This document shows positions 1 to 12,200 of a DNA stretch of 64,000 nt, one piece after another. The translations under genes and the position numbers were made by a program. Position 1 is the stretch's first letter. Each line of letters begins with the position of its first letter. The notes below the pieces were generated by a model, which did not search any database, was not told where the DNA came from, and was given only the letters and a program-made list of their open reading frames with translations. This DNA comes from Setaria digitata (lineage: Eukaryota; Nematoda; Chromadorea; Rhabditida; Setariidae): contig RCAB01000055.1 in the NCBI GenBank assembly GCA_003640385.1, positions 124,001 through 188,000 of the forward strand, written 5' to 3'.

Positions 1-411
1 CAAGAATGGATTCAGAAGAAGAATCCGAATTGGTATATGGAAGAGATCGGAGAATTGGCACCGGATGGTGATTGTGATATTCCGGATAAAGCAGTGAATA
101 ATTTTGACCCTCCAGTTTGCCCAAATTGTGGTCCGGAATCAATTCTGAAGACTGATGTCGTCTTTTTCGGTGGATTCATTGATCGAGAAGTTCACAACAA
201 GTGTTATGATATGGTGAAAAGTTGTGATGGGATGCTGGTGCTTGGCTCATCACTTACCGTTCTTTCCGGTTATCGTTACGTGAAACAAGCATATGACCAG
301 TCTGTGCCAATTTTAATTGTCAATATTGGTTCTACCGCTGCTGACGATTTAGCTACCATTAAATTATCCGCAAAATGTTCTGAAATCATCAGACATGTTC
401 CAGAGCTATAG
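1..411 (+). CDS. SIRT4: SIRT4-type sirtuin, C-terminal exon (5' truncated by window)
   Basis: Frame 1 is open from the first base to a TAG at 409-411. The residues are the C-terminal half of a class II (SIRT4-like; sir-2.2/sir-2.3 in C. elegans) NAD-dependent protein deacylase or ADP-ribosyltransferase, normally mitochondrial. Visible motifs in order: the second zinc CxxC (CPNC), LKTDVVFFG, the NAD-binding LGSSLTV, SGYR, and the late NIGSTAADDLA segment that contacts NAD in the family. The catalytic His and first CxxC lie upstream of the window. The gene converges on the neuroguidin gene, whose stop is about 0.9 kb away. Family assignment is firm; SIRT4 rather than SIRT5 is supported by the FFGGFID and SGYR context. 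Confidence 0.92.
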   Translation, partial: QEWIQKKNPNWYMEEIGELAPDGDCDIPDKAVNNFDPPVCPNCGPESILKTDVVFFGGFIDREVHNKCYDMVKSCDGMLVLGSSLTVLSGYRYVKQAYDQSVPILIVNIGSTAADDLATIKLSAKCSEIIRHVPEL

Positions 412-1345
412 ATTCATACCTTCGGGGAAAATATAATTTGTGACTGGTCACGAGAAAATCTTCCAGAAATCGGTTAGTCCATATACTGGATTAATTTCGA
501 AACGGACCACTTTCTAGATAATTTAGGAATTTAATACAATAGACTAAGGTAGAAATTATCTAAAGGAAAAATTTTCTAAACTGGATAAGGAAAAGTGGTG
601 TCTTCTTCATATGTTAATACATAGTGAATGAAACTGTGTTTCAGGGATTTTTTTTTAAAACTTTCTCGCGCAGTCCAAAATGTCGATATAACTACAAAAT
701 CCTAAGATACGAATTAATTTGCGAAGCTTTATTTTAAAATTATATTTCCCTTCTGACAAAATGTTGTATGTAACATCTATTAGTGTCCGTCAGTCATAGG
801 CTTTCCGCAAGATTGAATTGATTGTTGTTAATGTTAGAGTTATCTACAGCTTCATCGTTATATTTATTCAGACTAAAAACCAAACTTTATTGTCATGTCT
901 AAATGCCTAAGTGAAGAATTCAGTCTGTAAATCCAGCACTTATTGCGCCTTTAATGTAATTAATGCAAAAAGGAAAAAAAAGAAGATACTGCTGCATTTT
1001 ATGTTAACATAAACAACAGAGTTATTTTATTTATAGCAACAATTTTCTCCGATAAAAATAACATTCATACTGTACAAACTATAAAAATCAACCAACATAT
1101 TCATATTGATATCGTCATCTTTTCTTTCCGGATTTAGTTTCCCCCTGCAAAAAAAAAAAAAAAAAAAAACAATAAAGTACAGGTGTAAGATAAAACTGCT
1201 GATAACAAAATAGTTATAACTGCAACAGAATGAATCGCATACTTCTACCAAATTAAAGCCTAACTTTTGTTTTATTCTACATCCTAAAAAAAAGACTTTT
1301 GGAAGCCTGCCACAGAGAAGAAAAATTCCTGAAATATATAAGACT
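412..1345. other. convergent intergenic region
   Basis: This lies between the sirtuin stop and the neuroguidin stop and should hold both 3' UTRs. AATAAA-type hexamers are common in such AT-rich DNA, and a run of about 22 A sits at 1148-1169. No coding signal or RNA gene was seen. Confidence 0.6.
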
Positions 1346-3447
1346 TTAAGCAGTTAATTTCACCTTTTTTCCTCTAGCAGAAAGGCGAGGTTTCTTGCAA
1401 AATTTCTTATTCTTCCCCACTTTCCTGCGTTTTCCACTACCTGCTGCACGATTACCATCTTTCTCAGCATCTTTCACGGCCATATAATTACCAAATTGGA
1501 GTAGCTCGTCGAGAATATTTTGTCGATTTCGAATCCTTTTATTATGCCTTTCCTTCTTCGTCACTTGTAGTCGTATAAGGTAATCCTCTTCATATCTAAA
1601 ATGGAGAGAAACGGAAATCTCTGGAATCGCTAAAGCAGTTTAAACTTGTAGATGTGATATAAGACTTGTAACCATGGAAAAGATGTTCAAAATTTATATA
1701 TTGAAACACTTAGAATGTTGTTTTAAAAATTTCATTGGGAAAAGAAAAGAAAAAGAAAAATTCCTAGTGAGATGAAATTAAAAAAAAGAAATACAAGCCT
1801 TTGCTTCTCAATATCTCCTTGCTTCTTTCTCCTGATTATATTGTCATCCTGAAAAATTAGAGATTTAACTCAACAAAAAATCGTCCTATTTTTTGATGCG
1901 CTTACTCTAATTTGTTAAAAAACGTAAGGGAAGAAATCTTGGCGACCAGAACATGTACCACGTTATACCAAATACTAAATACTGATGAAGACCAGAACAA
2001 ACTGTTTCATCCTTCAACAGATTACGGTAAAAAAAGTGCTTTTGAAATATTTCAAAATTATAAAAGACACATTTAAATTTTTTCTAATGCCATTCATTAC
2101 CTGGAATTCTTCTGGAGCTTCACTATACTGAGCTCGCAAATCTTGTATCAAGCTGCTCTGCATTGCCCGCCGTCTTGCTCTCTCTTTTTTTCGCTCTTCC
2201 ACTCCTTCTTCATCTTCTGTAATTTGCATTTTATTCTTGGGTAATCAAATTAAACTACTCTTTCACAATGAGTAGAGGTATCTCTCCACCAACACTAAAC
2301 TAAATAAAAGTTATTTTTTCCCAGTTTCGAATTTGTGGAAATGCTAAGGAAAATATTAAGCAATGAAAGAATTCATTCAAGAAAAACCATTGTAATGAAC
2401 TGCGAAAAGCTTCGGTGGAACGTATTTTTTGGGTTTCGTTTCTTTTGAAGCATCTTCAGCACTACCATCTTCCGATTCCAAGTCTTCACTTCCATCATCT
2501 ACTTCGAGTCGTTCTGGATGAGGACGTAATATCTGCAGAACAGAAACAAGTATAGAAATAGCTGGCATTAGGTTACCTAAATATTCAGAAAGTTGAATCC
2601 AATAAGCAAAAAAAAAAAAAATGAAATAGGCCAACCCTAAAGTATGTTTCGATTTTCGAAAAAAAAAAAAAATTAAATATACCATTACATTATTGCTCTT
2701 TGTTTCAGATGCAAGCAAAGTAAGCTTCTCGACATGGTTTTTCATTTTTTGTTCGATAGGACGAATTCGTTCCAAAACCTGCAATGCATGATGAAAGTTT
2801 TGCAGTTTCTATTTTTAATTTTCAAAATCCCCAATTGAGATTAAAACAAATTCAATTATAAAAACAAAATAGAAAATGAAGGAAAAAATTACCGTCCTTA
2901 AATAAACTAAGCGTTCAATGGCTGGGTCATTCTGTATGCTATTCCCATTGCTCATCTGATACATCAGATATACCAAATCACGTGTGTATGCAAGTAAGTC
3001 CCGATTTTTCGCTTCGTAAAGCGATATTCCCTGTCGAACATTGAGAATAAATAAATATATAAAAAATCACTAAACAAGAAAAAAAAATGCTAATAAAAAA
3101 ATTTATTTGGAAACTTGAAATTTAAATAATTATCTATACAATTCTCGGCAAAGTAATGAACCGTGCGCAAATGGAAATCATGAATAATTGGAATAATTGA
3201 ATGAATAATGAATAAATAAATATGAATAATTGGCCAAGAAAGTAAGGTCAGCAGGAAATCTTAGCAAGTTTTAGTAAGCCAATGAAATTAAATAAAATAA
3301 ATAAAAGATAATTTGAACGCTTACATCCCGCTCATTTTCTTTTTGAAATTGAATACCGAAACTCTTGGCCGCATTCAGCAATTCAGTTGATGTTTTTGCA
3401 CATTCCGCAACAACATTAGCATAACGCTTCCGCTCTTCTTCCGACAT
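1346..3447 (-). CDS. NGDN: neuroguidin / Lcp5-Sas10 family protein (complete, 7 exons)
   Basis: Exons on the minus strand: 3325-3447, 2893-3030, 2683-2778, 2388-2532, 2101-2216, 1799-1848, 1346-1595. The total is 918 nt, 305 aa; human NGDN is about 315. Neuroguidin is a nucleolar SSU-processome/U3-associated factor and an eIF4E-binding protein. Visible features: a Sas10/Utp3 domain (LYEAKNRDLLAYTRDL, RTVLERIRPIEQKM), an acidic stretch rich in Glu, Asp and Ser, the conserved KYVPPKLFAVHYN motif, an ERARRRAM basic helix, YEEDYLIRL, and a Lys/Arg-rich tail. Start 3447 is preferred over an in-frame upstream ATG because an acceptor-like TTTACTCAG ends 8-9 bases before it (3456-3457), a likely trans-splice site. 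The intron between exons 6 and 7 uses a GC donor. The cebp-2-like gene lies about 1.2 kb upstream on the same strand. Confidence 0.93.
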
Positions 3448-4640
3448 TTTCGAGAACTGAGTAAAGCAATGTGCGAAATAAAAGGACAATTCCTCCTCTA
3501 ACAAGCAACGCAACTACAGAAATATCATCGACTTGTCAACGATCTTGATATTTTTGAAAAGTAATTAGCAAAAGAAGTAATTTATATCTCTAGTTATTCC
3601 CTATTATGTTCGTTAATAATTCTAATAGCAATCAACACAAAATAATCCAAGTTTTCCATTGAATTTGTACTTTTCCGACCAAATTTCTTTTTAAAAGAAA
3701 GAATGGTTTAGTACTGAGTTTAAAAATGAAAAAAGGAAGTCTTCCTGAACAATAATGTCTCATTCATTAGATCACAGTTTCATTAAATCACAGTTCAAAT
3801 TCGATGTGTTCAAATTCAAATTCGAAAAAGTTATTGAGATTTAACATCGCTTTCAGGATAAATTTAAATATTCACATAAACAGCTGTAGAATGATCATAG
3901 ACATATTTTGAAAGATGAGATAACCATTTTCAATGAGAATTTTCATCGCATTAATTTGAATTTAAAATGAAACCTTTAAAGTATTAAAGTTTACTCTATC
4001 CCCAGTATACTTTATCACTAGCTCTTGCAGCAAAACTAACTGATCCTTTGCCTACAGTGCAAGAAAAAAAACCCCCTGAACATAGATGTGGTCGTCAAAG
4101 TTATGTATAATTCACTATTCTGCGTATCTCATTACGATTCAAAGTCAAAAACAAGCTAAAACAACATTTACAGCACAATAATCATACTAGTTCAGAAAAT
4201 CACCACTGAAACAAAAACAACAAACTACTCTCACCTCATTAATCTGATCAACAAAATTCAGAAACACCCGAATTGAACGAAAGCAAAATTTGATCGATTT
4301 CATCCTGTGAGGTATCGTACAATCGCAAACTTGCAACAACATTTCATATGAATTCAAAAATCACAATTCACGAAGTCACGAATGGTAATCCTAAGATTTA
4401 AAAGAAAACAAACCTGGACCAGAATAAATTAACAGGTGGTACGACAGATTTTATAATCTTAAATTCCATGAAAAATGGAATTCTTTGATCGCTGGGATTA
4501 AATACTACAGCCAGTATCGCACGTCTTCATCAAGCAATCTGTCCCGCAAGCGGTTGTATAACCAACAAGGAAACAGTTATACTGAACAACCCGGATTGTT
4601 TAGCATGCCAAATCATTGACCAACAAACACACTGATATAG
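3448..4640. other. intergenic between two minus-strand genes
   Basis: AT-rich sequence holding the 3' UTR of the bZIP gene and the 5' flank of neuroguidin. A probable spliced-leader acceptor for neuroguidin lies at 3456-3464 (reads TTTACTCAG on the minus strand). No further exon was recognised. Confidence 0.5.
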
Positions 4641-5557
4641 TCAGATACTTTCGCTGTAGCTACTGCCTGGTTTGTCATTATTTATGCTTCTTTCATTTCT
4701 CCCTTCATTCGTATTCGATTTTTCTCGGCTACTGGATGCATAAGCAACAAACATTTCCTTCAGAAATGACAATTCTTTCTGAAGCCCTTCAACCTAAAAT
4801 AAAATGATAGCAATACAAAAGATAGCAAATAACAGAAGGAAAAAAAGAAAGCAGCAAAAAACAGTTTAAGAAAAACAGAGTAAAACATTCTGGTAATTTA
4901 ATTAAATATAGGAAAATGAAATATGACTAAAACATTATGAGATTATGTAACAACACTTCAATGCCAAAGTTTTGAAAAATAATTTGAAATATTTCAGGAT
5001 TCATGCAAGAAAAGAAAATGTCTTCATTTGTCAACAGTAGTATCCTCCAAACTGCTTTAAAATATCTAAAACTTAAAAACCAATAGCAACCTTTTTTTCT
5101 AATTCAACATTTTCCTTCCTTAAATACTCCACCCGTAACATTGTATCCGTTTCTTCTCGACGTTTTTTCTGTCGAGTCCTATAAAATTAAAAGTGATCTT
5201 TCCAACAAGATTATCTTTCAATAAAACAGTCTTTATTAATTAAGAAAAGAATATCTCAAAGACTGAATAATAAACTTTCAAAAACTGCACATATTCTTCC
5301 GTTTTTTTTTTTCGTTTTTCTTTAGTGAGACCATAAACTAATATATTATAGAAGCATTTCTGCGCTCAATTAAACTAAAACAGAAACATAATTGAAAATA
5401 ATTTTTGCTCTTGAAAATTTAGCTGAATGACAAACCTATTTACGGCATCATTATTTCGCTTTCTCTTCAAAATATATTCTTCTTCAGTTAACTTGCTACT
5501 ATTTTCCGGAACACGTTTCCGTGACGTACCACACTGTGTTGGGTCAACTGGTACCAT
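4641..5557 (-). CDS. cebp-2: C/EBP-gamma-like bZIP transcription factor (complete, 3 exons)
   Basis: Exons: 5436-5557, 5091-5178, 4641-4793; 363 nt, 120 aa. Exon 1 ends in phase 2, and splicing reconstitutes the bZIP basic region as YILKRKRNNDAVNR + TRQKKRREE, with the invariant N-x7-R. It is followed by a leucine zipper (heptads around LRVEYLRKENVELEKK, VEGLQKELSFLKEMF). The short N-terminus with no activation domain and the whole zipper arrangement match C/EBP-gamma and C. elegans CEBP-2, which act as nuclear heterodimer partners of other bZIP proteins. The start is the ATG at 5557, because the only in-frame extension begins with GTG. The gene is divergent from the methyltransferase gene. 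Assignment to C/EBP is strong; orthology to cebp-2 rests on size and architecture. Confidence 0.93.
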
Positions 5558-7005
5558 TTTCTTAAGCCTTACCACTCCCTAACTGATTACTGATAACGTC
5601 GACTTAATTGCAAATTCGGAACTAAAAGTACCATCGCTCACTCGTCACAACTAAGTACATAACACACTACCTCACATGCGGATAATCATTTCCTGACACG
5701 TGAGTCACCGTCAATATTATGTCATTTACTTCTTGCCTACTATAACCTAATCAATTAATATAAACTAGTGATAGTAAATAAGCTAGTAATGACGCAGATA
5801 TCACGTACAACACGCAAGCCGAAAAACACGTCAACTAGTTCAAGAACCAAAACTAAGCTTTAGCAAAATGTCCTCAAACCTTCTCGACTAATTATTGCAT
5901 CACCGTTGTGTGCGCTTATCAGTTTAGTGATTAATTTTGTTTGTTATCATTTCGATTCTCTTTCCCACAGTATTTATCAACATTTATTTCTATTTTTCCG
6001 AGCAAAGATTGAAAATAGTCTCATAAGAGTGTAGTGTGAAAGATGACACAGTAAGAGTAGGATGTATAGAAGTTAGCAGATACTGATAAGAACTGTAGAA
6101 AGATTGAGAGAATGCGTGGTTTAGGAGAGACTGCTAAGAATGGTGATAAGATCGTTATGAGCGAGTGAAGACATAGTTTAGATGTAATAGTTATTTGTTT
6201 GTGAAGATATCAAAATTTCGTAAATATTATACGTACGTTTTTATATTGTTTGCACATTGCAGATTATAATACTTTCAATGCAAGTGTGAGCAATAATTTA
6301 TCGAATGAGAACAATCAGTAATTATGGCAGAGGTTCTTTTGTTCATTTTAACTGATAACAATATATTAATTGATAAAACAGAATGGTAATGAATAAGACA
6401 AACTATAAGAAAGATGAAGTTTCACATTATATTGTGCAGTAAAATTTTTTGTTTCTAAACGTGTGTCTTTTTTTTTTGTATAAATTTTAGTTCCTTCCTT
6501 TATTTTTTCTTTTTTCTTGCTCTACAAAAAAATGCAAATGATTATTACTTATTTTGGAAATTTTTATTTTTAAAGGAAGTACATATAAGTTTCAACTCCT
6601 TTTTTCTTTTAATTCTTTAGTAAAATTAATTATTTCAAAGATTTTTGTGTAAAAATTTTAATTTCTTTCTTGTTCTAAGAAAAAATTCATAAAGAATTCA
6701 AGTTATTTATTTTAAGAGTCTTTATTCTTAAAGTATGTCTATATAAATTTTAACTGTCATTATTTTACAATCTGGGCATTGCGCAGTGTTAAGCTTCGAA
6801 AATTCGAAAAATAATACTTATTTGCATCAATTAAATATCAAATTAATTACATTATCTTGATTTGTCGGAATTTACTGTCGCATGTTATGATTTTGTACTT
6901 CTTATTGTTCGTCAATTCTAGCAAGTCGAAATTAACATCTCGTATTCCTTTTATTTATTATTTTACCAGTTTATCGCATTGAACTGAAGTCGTGCCAGAT
7001 TTCAG
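5558..7005. promoter_or_regulatory. divergent intergenic / shared 5' region
   Basis: About 1.4 kb between the bZIP gene (-) and the methyltransferase gene (+), whose first coding exon must lie somewhere here. A good acceptor (GATTTCAG) ends at 7005. The only candidate first-exon ATGs I found give weak donors or the wrong phase, so none is assigned. No TATA-like element was singled out against the AT-rich background. Confidence 0.4.
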
Positions 7006-8371
7006 GAAAGTAATACTATAAATAAGGATGATATCTTATATTATGTGCGTGAATTAAAGTTCGGCAAAAAGAAATTAAAAATAAACCAAGGATACATTGG
7101 TGACGTTGGTTGCGTCGTTTGGGATAGCGCCATTGTGGCCTGTCATTATTTTGCTCGTCTTCAATCATTCTGGAAAAAAAAGAAGGTATTTTATTTTACA
7201 ATTCAATTTTATGCGTTTATTTAACAATTTAAATTGTGAATATGTGTAGAAAGACTTAGTTTTAAATTTCAACCTACTGAACGAAAGTTAGTGGCAGAGA
7301 AGATATTTTAATTTCTGCAAAAGGTTTGAAACTGCACTTCATTTGAAATAAATGAACCCCGATTTTGTTTCTGATGCTGTAACATGCTGACTGCTATTCT
7401 TAAGTATTCTACAATTTCATTTTCTCTAATGTCACTTTATTGGCTTTTATTAATTTAAGAGTCATTAGTATAATTGTGGTTGAAAATTTCCAATAATATT
7501 ATTTACCATCAGGTTCTAGAACTTGGTGCTGGGACAGGATTGTGCAGTATACTCTTAGCAGCACTAGGCGCGGATGTCGTTGCAACTGATTTACCAGAAA
7601 GAATCAATTTATTGAAACGAAATATCCGTGAGAATAGAGAAGTAATAACAGGAAATGAAGGTTTTATTGAAGCTAAAATTTTGGATTGGAATGATCCTTG
7701 CAATAAACCGCTTTCATTCGATATAGTTGTAATGGTTGATACAATTTACTACTTGAAGGTATTCTGCATTCTGTCATATTCCAATTATTTTTAGCTGAGT
7801 TATTTTTTTTTTTTTTTCGAGAAGTACTTATATAATTAGGACTTTTTCTTGCTTCTAAGCGTTAATTTTTTTTTGCTGTTTCTTTTCTTTGCTGTATTAG
7901 CATAAATGCCATTCGACAGTTTGAGGTGTTTTATCGCTGATTTTATATATTTGCCTTAAGTAGTAAATGACATTGAAATCCTGGTATTTTTTATTCAAAA
8001 CGTAAATCCCCAAAAAATTTTAGTTGCATTTTTCATACTTTTAAGTTTAATATATCCAAATGCAAATCATTTTGTGGAGAAAACCATTTTTAACAATTTG
8101 AAGTTTTATACATTATGAGCAATCCTGAATTAAATTTCTTTATATTAAAATTTAGGCACTAGATGGGCTTGTTAGAACTATGCTGCGATTAGAAGGCTCA
8201 ACAATTATTTGTTGCTACGAAGTGCGCGATATTGGAGAGCCGGAGGTTGCTCAGCACCAGTTTTTTAAGATGATATCTCCTTATTTCACTGTTTGTCCCG
8301 TAAATGATGAGGAGCTTGATCCGGTTTATAAGTCACCTAGTATCAGAGTACTGCATTTAATGCGAAGATGA
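7006..8371 (+). CDS. VCPKMT: METTL21D/VCP-KMT-like protein-lysine methyltransferase (first exon unresolved)
   Basis: Exons 7006-7185, 7513-7758 and 8156-8371 are all phase 0 and give 213 aa; a short ATG-bearing exon is missing upstream. This is a class I Rossmann SAM-dependent methyltransferase of the METTL21 family, which trimethylates lysine in cytosolic proteins (VCP/p97 for METTL21D). Visible: the family signature VGCVVWDSAIV, motif I LELGAGTG, the acidic loop TDLPERINLLKRN, LDWND, the DxxY-type motif VDTIYY that marks this lysine-methyltransferase group, and IICCYEVRD near the C-terminus. The substrate is inferred from the family only. METTL21D is preferred over METTL21A because of the VGCVVWD and ICCYE segments. 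Confidence 0.88.
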
Positions 8372-9293
8372 TTAAAAGGAATTGCATGCGACTTAACTCT
8401 ATTTGGAATTGATTGAAATTTTTCTTTTTTGAATTAAATAATTTTCGAACCCTGCTTCTTCATGGTAAAAATAATTTTGTTTAAACCTAAAGGAATATGC
8501 AAATAAACGTGAGAGTTCTTTCTTTAATTATTATTACAATAATGTGTTCTTCGTTGAGAAACGCATTTCTTATTTTCATATGACCATTGCCTCCGCTACC
8601 ACTATTCAGCAATTCTTTTAGTGAATAATGTGACATTTTCTTACTTTTTCTTTGTCATATAATTTGTTGGAGAGGCAGTATTTTTTCTTTGCTTTCTATT
8701 AAGGAAAAAAATTCGAAATTAAGCTTTCAACGGTATCGCTATTCGTTAAATTATTCGGTTATTATTGGTACTCTATATCTTGTTTGTTGATATTATGTGT
8801 AGGAAGTAAAATATTATTAAAGGAAGTTTTCTTGGAATGTGTTTTTATAGTACCTTTACCCTCCGATTAATTTATAACTTTTTTCTTTTATTCCGCTAGT
8901 TTTTGTACGATTTTAAATTACCATTTATAGTCATATAAAAAGTGCGAGAATTTGTAACAGAAACAAATTCTAGAATCTTTTATATATATAAAATTATTAT
9001 CAAAAATGGAATAGATTTCGTCTTCCGGATAAAAATCTATGGTTATGGAAGCTCCACTAGATGTAATTTCCGGCCGGGCATTTTAAAAAATTGAAATCAA
9101 ATATTTCAGTAAATGATTGTACAATTTTTACTGTTGTACATAACTAAAGTTGTACAATTTGTGGTACATAACTGCTTTTTCATGCGACGTTTGCTTTGTG
9201 TGATTCAGGTTATATGCGGCTTTGCTTATTGCTCTGCTACAAAAATAGAAACGGAAAGATACGATAAGATAGAAGATGCTTATTTTAGGCATC
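8372..9293. other. intergenic, tandem same-strand genes
   Basis: Contains the methyltransferase 3' UTR and the 5' flank of the aminopeptidase gene. At 9116-9174 a pair of short imperfect repeats carries TTGTACAATTT and TGTACATAACT motifs. No additional gene was seen. Confidence 0.5.
9282..9288 (+). promoter_or_regulatory. probable spliced-leader trans-splice acceptor for LTA4H-like gene
   Basis: ATTTTAG ends five bases before the ATG at 9294. No in-frame coding exon continues upstream, and the protein N-terminus begins at that ATG (MYDPSSSAN). This is the usual placing of a nematode SL acceptor; the function is inferred, not shown. Confidence 0.5.
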
Positions 9294-12200
9294 ATGTACG
9301 ATCCATCCTCTAGTGCCAACATCAATGAAGCAACGATTGACCATTTTTCATTGGATTGGACAGTTGATTTTTGTAAATCTCGGATATATGGAAGTGTTAT
9401 TTTGTCAATACGCATCATCGATTCAACCAATCAAATTGTAATGATTTTTTTTTAAGCCTCTAATTTTAAACAATCAATCTTCGCATATCTCCTTGTAAAC
9501 AAAGCTATTTCTACTTTTAATTACTTTGATTATAATAAAATGTTCACTTTAAACCATTTTCTCTTCCCATAATGTGGACATTGAGAAAAAAGATTTTTTT
9601 TTTTTTTTTTTTTTAGGAATTTCATAAAATTATTTCAATAAACATTTCCGGTTTTAGTTCAAAGTATTAACTATGAAGTTTATTGTGGATGAACACTTCA
9701 ATAAATTTTTTTTTTTTCTGTCTTTTTCCATCATATTTCAAATTTTGTGGTGAAATGTTATCTGAAAGATTGAACAATAGTAACAGCGTATTGTAGGATA
9801 AATAAGTAGTAGGCATTTGCGGAAAATCGCGCTGAGAAATACTCGTAAAAGTTCCATAATTGGTTGGCTATGACAAACAAACTTATAGCTAATTCAAAAT
9901 TTCGATGAATTGAAAGAGAAGTTAATACAATGCTAGGTTGTTGCACATATTTTTATTTCTGCAATCACACAATTAATTTTATCAGCCAACCAGCGACTAG
10001 AGTGATAGTGAAATTTACAGATATTGGATAGTCGATCATTACAAATAATGAGTATTAAGCTGGATGACAAAGTCCTGAACTATCGAGTGGAAAGTGCGAG
10101 TGTTCTGGGTGATAAGATCATAATTGACGTGGGTAAAAGGAAAGCTGGGGATAAATTGTTTGTCTTTTGAATAAATTTAATTTCATTTTAATTACTTTAC
10201 TCAACTGCTGTTGAATTTGCTTCATAAAAAGCAATTATGATTGATAATTTTTCACTTTTTTTCGCAGCAGTTCTAATTTTATTATAAAATTATCTATGCT
10301 GTTATAACATTACCAAGAAAATATTTGGCATTTCTGATTTCGTAAACTCATCTCCTGTTTTTGACTTTGTTTCCTTTCAAGATCCATATGCTGCACAAAT
10401 ATTCTCTTAAATTCAGGGGAGTTATTAAGCAATGTTAAAGGATGCTTCAATTTTTAGTGAGTAACTGATAAAAATGTTTCTTGATATTTTCTCACGTTGA
10501 TTTCAGAAGTCTCATTATTGTCTACAGTACGGGCGATCAGTGTTCGGCGGTGCAGTTTTTAAAAGCTGAACAAACAGTTACAAAAAAGAAACCTTATTTG
10601 TTCAGTCAATGCCAGGCTATAAATGCCCGTTCTTTAGTACCATGTATGGATACACCCTCCGTGAAACAAACCTACGATGCCGTGGTGATTATCACTTTTT
10701 GTTTTGTGTATTACTTTAAAATTTAGGTTAATTTAAGCTATATCGATTGATTTCTCATGTTGTAGAATACTGAAATTAAAGAGTTACGATACGGCTTGTT
10801 TTTTTAAGCTTCACTATACGTTTTAAGTTTGTAGAATTTAATGTTTTTAATCTGTTCAGAAATTTTTAGGTAACTGTTCCTAATGATCTGATATGCCTTA
10901 TGAGCGCAACTGCCGTAGGCGAGCCAGAAGAGACCGGTGAAGTGAAAAAATATTCATTCAAACAGTCGATACGGATACCATCATATCTTTTGGCAATTGT
11001 TGTTGGACTAATGGTGAAGCGAGATTTAAGCACACGCTGTGCAGTTTGGGCTGAACCAAAGGTAGTCGATAAAGCTTTTTATGAATTTGGTGAAACGGAA
11101 AAAATGCTACAAACAGCTGAAGATTTGGTTGGAAAATATGAGTGGGGGAGGTAAGTGAAGTAAATCATATTTCTTACTTCATAATTTTCGTAATTTGTAT
11201 ATAAATCTACCAGATTAAGCCTAAACTAGGAAAATAAGAAAATAGCTTTATCTGTCATGTTTTCATTATTTTTACAGGTTTATTTGATCCCTGTTGGCTT
11301 GTATATCGAGACCAAGTTTTTCTTCTTTTTTTTTTTTACCAGTTACACTGCTAATAAATTGCTGCGTGTACTTTGTTTTAAAAAATATCCCTCTTTTAAT
11401 CAGTGAACAGAAAAAAAATTGGAATCGGATTTGAACTGAACCATCCAAATACATAAAATCACTGTTATTAGATATGATTTGGTTGTGCTTCCATCGTCAT
11501 TTCCATACGGTGGCATGGAAAATCCATGTTTGACATTTGCAACCCCAGCATTGTTAGCTGGTGATCGATCGGCAGCTTATGTGATAGCACATGAAATTTC
11601 ACACAGCTGGACAGGAAATTTGGTTAGCAATGCTAATTGGGAGCATTTCTGGTAAGTACATTACACTGGAACTAATTTAGTTTGGTGAAGTTTCAGTGAT
11701 TTATGGTGCAGAATCTTTCAGATTTAATTGATCTGCTATGATACTGGGATAAAGTATCCATCCTTGTAACATTTATTGGAGTTTTCAGCAGTGTAAAGTG
11801 TTAAGTGAAGCATCTTTATAAGAAAATTATGAGAATTGGTATTAGAGCATAGTTTCGAATGGCAGGAAATCTATTCTTGTTATTGTCATATAGCATTTAC
11901 TATTTTTTCCAGGCTAAATGAAGGGTTCACTACATTTTTGGAGCGTAAAATAGTGGGAAAACTTGAGGGAGAACAACAGCGGCATTTCGAAGCTCAGTGT
12001 GGTTGGGAAGTGAATTTTTATCTGTTAATATACTACAATAAGGTCAATATTGTTGATTATGATTCTTTGGAAATATTTTATACAAAATTTTAGGAGCATT
12101 TACTGAGTGCTGTCAAGGAACAGTATTCTGATAACCATCCGTTTACAAAATTGATACCGGATCTGCAAAACAGAGATCCGGAAGATGCATATTCATTGGT

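Noticed and set aside
9113..9313. Plus-strand frame upstream of the LTA4H-like gene
   Set aside because: It ends out of frame with the real start and lacks motifs; hydrophobicity reflects T-rich sequence.
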